From positions 1-45,425 of the forward strand of contig NZ_QFDQ01000045.1 in NCBI RefSeq assembly GCF_003270085.1: a DNA stretch of 45,425 nucleotides, read 5' to 3'. The position numbers and the translations under genes were made by a program. Positions 45,333-45,425 of this stretch are shown here, one piece after another. Every line of letters starts with the position of its first letter. The stretch's first letter is position 1. This DNA comes from Streptomyces triticisoli. Lineage in GTDB: Bacteria; Actinomycetota; Actinomycetes; Streptomycetales; Streptomycetaceae. The notes below the pieces were generated by a model. It was given only the letters and a program-made list of their open reading frames with translations. It did no database searches and had not been told where the DNA came from.

Positions 45333-45425
45333 GTTCGGCGGTGTCCTACTCTCCCACAGGGTCCCCCCTGCAGTACCATCGGCGCGGTGAGGCTTAGCTT
45401 CCGGGTTCGGAATGTGACCGAGCGT
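45333..45425 (-). rRNA. rrf: 5S ribosomal RNA, 3' portion
   Basis: The minus strand carries the conserved 5S features: TTCCGAACCCGGAAGCTAAG, GGTACTGCAGGGGGGACCC, TGTGGGAGAGTAGGAC and the 3' end CCGCCGAAC. The 5' 25 or so bases lie outside the window. It marks the end of an rRNA operon transcribed leftward. Confidence 0.95.

Overview
The window is a high-GC actinobacterial chromosome segment, almost certainly from Streptomyces. Third codon positions are nearly all G or C, several CDSs start with GTG, many genes look leaderless, and the gene order (dapF-miaA-miaB-gluRK/gluABCD-recX/recA-lhr-nei-clgR-cinA-pgsA-rimO-ftsK-osaBAC-rrn) matches, from memory, the region running from about SCO5794 down to SCO5746 in S. 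coelicolor. I could not run any comparison. No prophage, insertion sequence, CRISPR array or biosynthetic cluster is visible; this is conserved core chromosome.

Layout. (1) 1-3.4 kb: the start of a probable RelA/SpoT homologue, dapF (lysine/cell-wall precursor), a small membrane protein, miaA (tRNA A37 prenylation) and a small MT0933-like antitoxin-family protein. (2) 3.4-6.0 kb: a LigB-fold protein that has lost its catalytic histidines, and miaB, which adds the methylthio group to the base made by MiaA. (3) 6.3-13.1 kb: a glutamate module, with an orphan TAXI-type binding protein convergent with the GluR/GluK two-component system, and the divergent gluABCD ABC importer. The gluR-gluA gap carries 11-bp phased direct repeats that look like operators, and gluA/gluB and gluB/gluC are separated by hairpins. 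(4) 13.4-21 kb: an FAD monooxygenase, recX-recA with a LexA box, an AI-2E-family membrane protein, a DUF3046 protein, and an AraC regulator overlapping azlCD (amino-acid exporter). (5) 20.9-27 kb: a giant Lhr helicase, a Nei/Fpg glycosylase and a small Trp-rich membrane protein. (6) 27.2-34.6 kb: the translationally coupled rimO-pgsA-cinA run leading to clgR, then a RodZ-like protein and the DNA translocase ftsK.

(7) 34.7-44.4 kb: the osa osmoadaptation locus. It holds osaA (a cytoplasmic hybrid kinase with ten 92-residue HAMP-type repeats plus two divergent ones), osaB (a receiver with coiled coil) and the divergent osaC (RsbW-like kinase, PAS, GAF and SpoIIE phosphatase). The osaA-osaB gap contains two tandem promoter-like sites of the ECF sigma-R type. 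(8) 44.4-45.4 kb: tRNA-Thr(GGT), a truncated DegT-like protein lacking its PLP lysine, a very strong rRNA terminator and the 3' part of a 5S rRNA gene.

The most interesting leads are the OsaA repeat array with its sigma-R-like promoters downstream, the orphan TAXI/GluK pairing, the phased repeats in the glu control region, two degenerate enzymes (LigB-like and DegT-like), and the large number of genes preceded by a -10 box 6-7 nt before the start codon.
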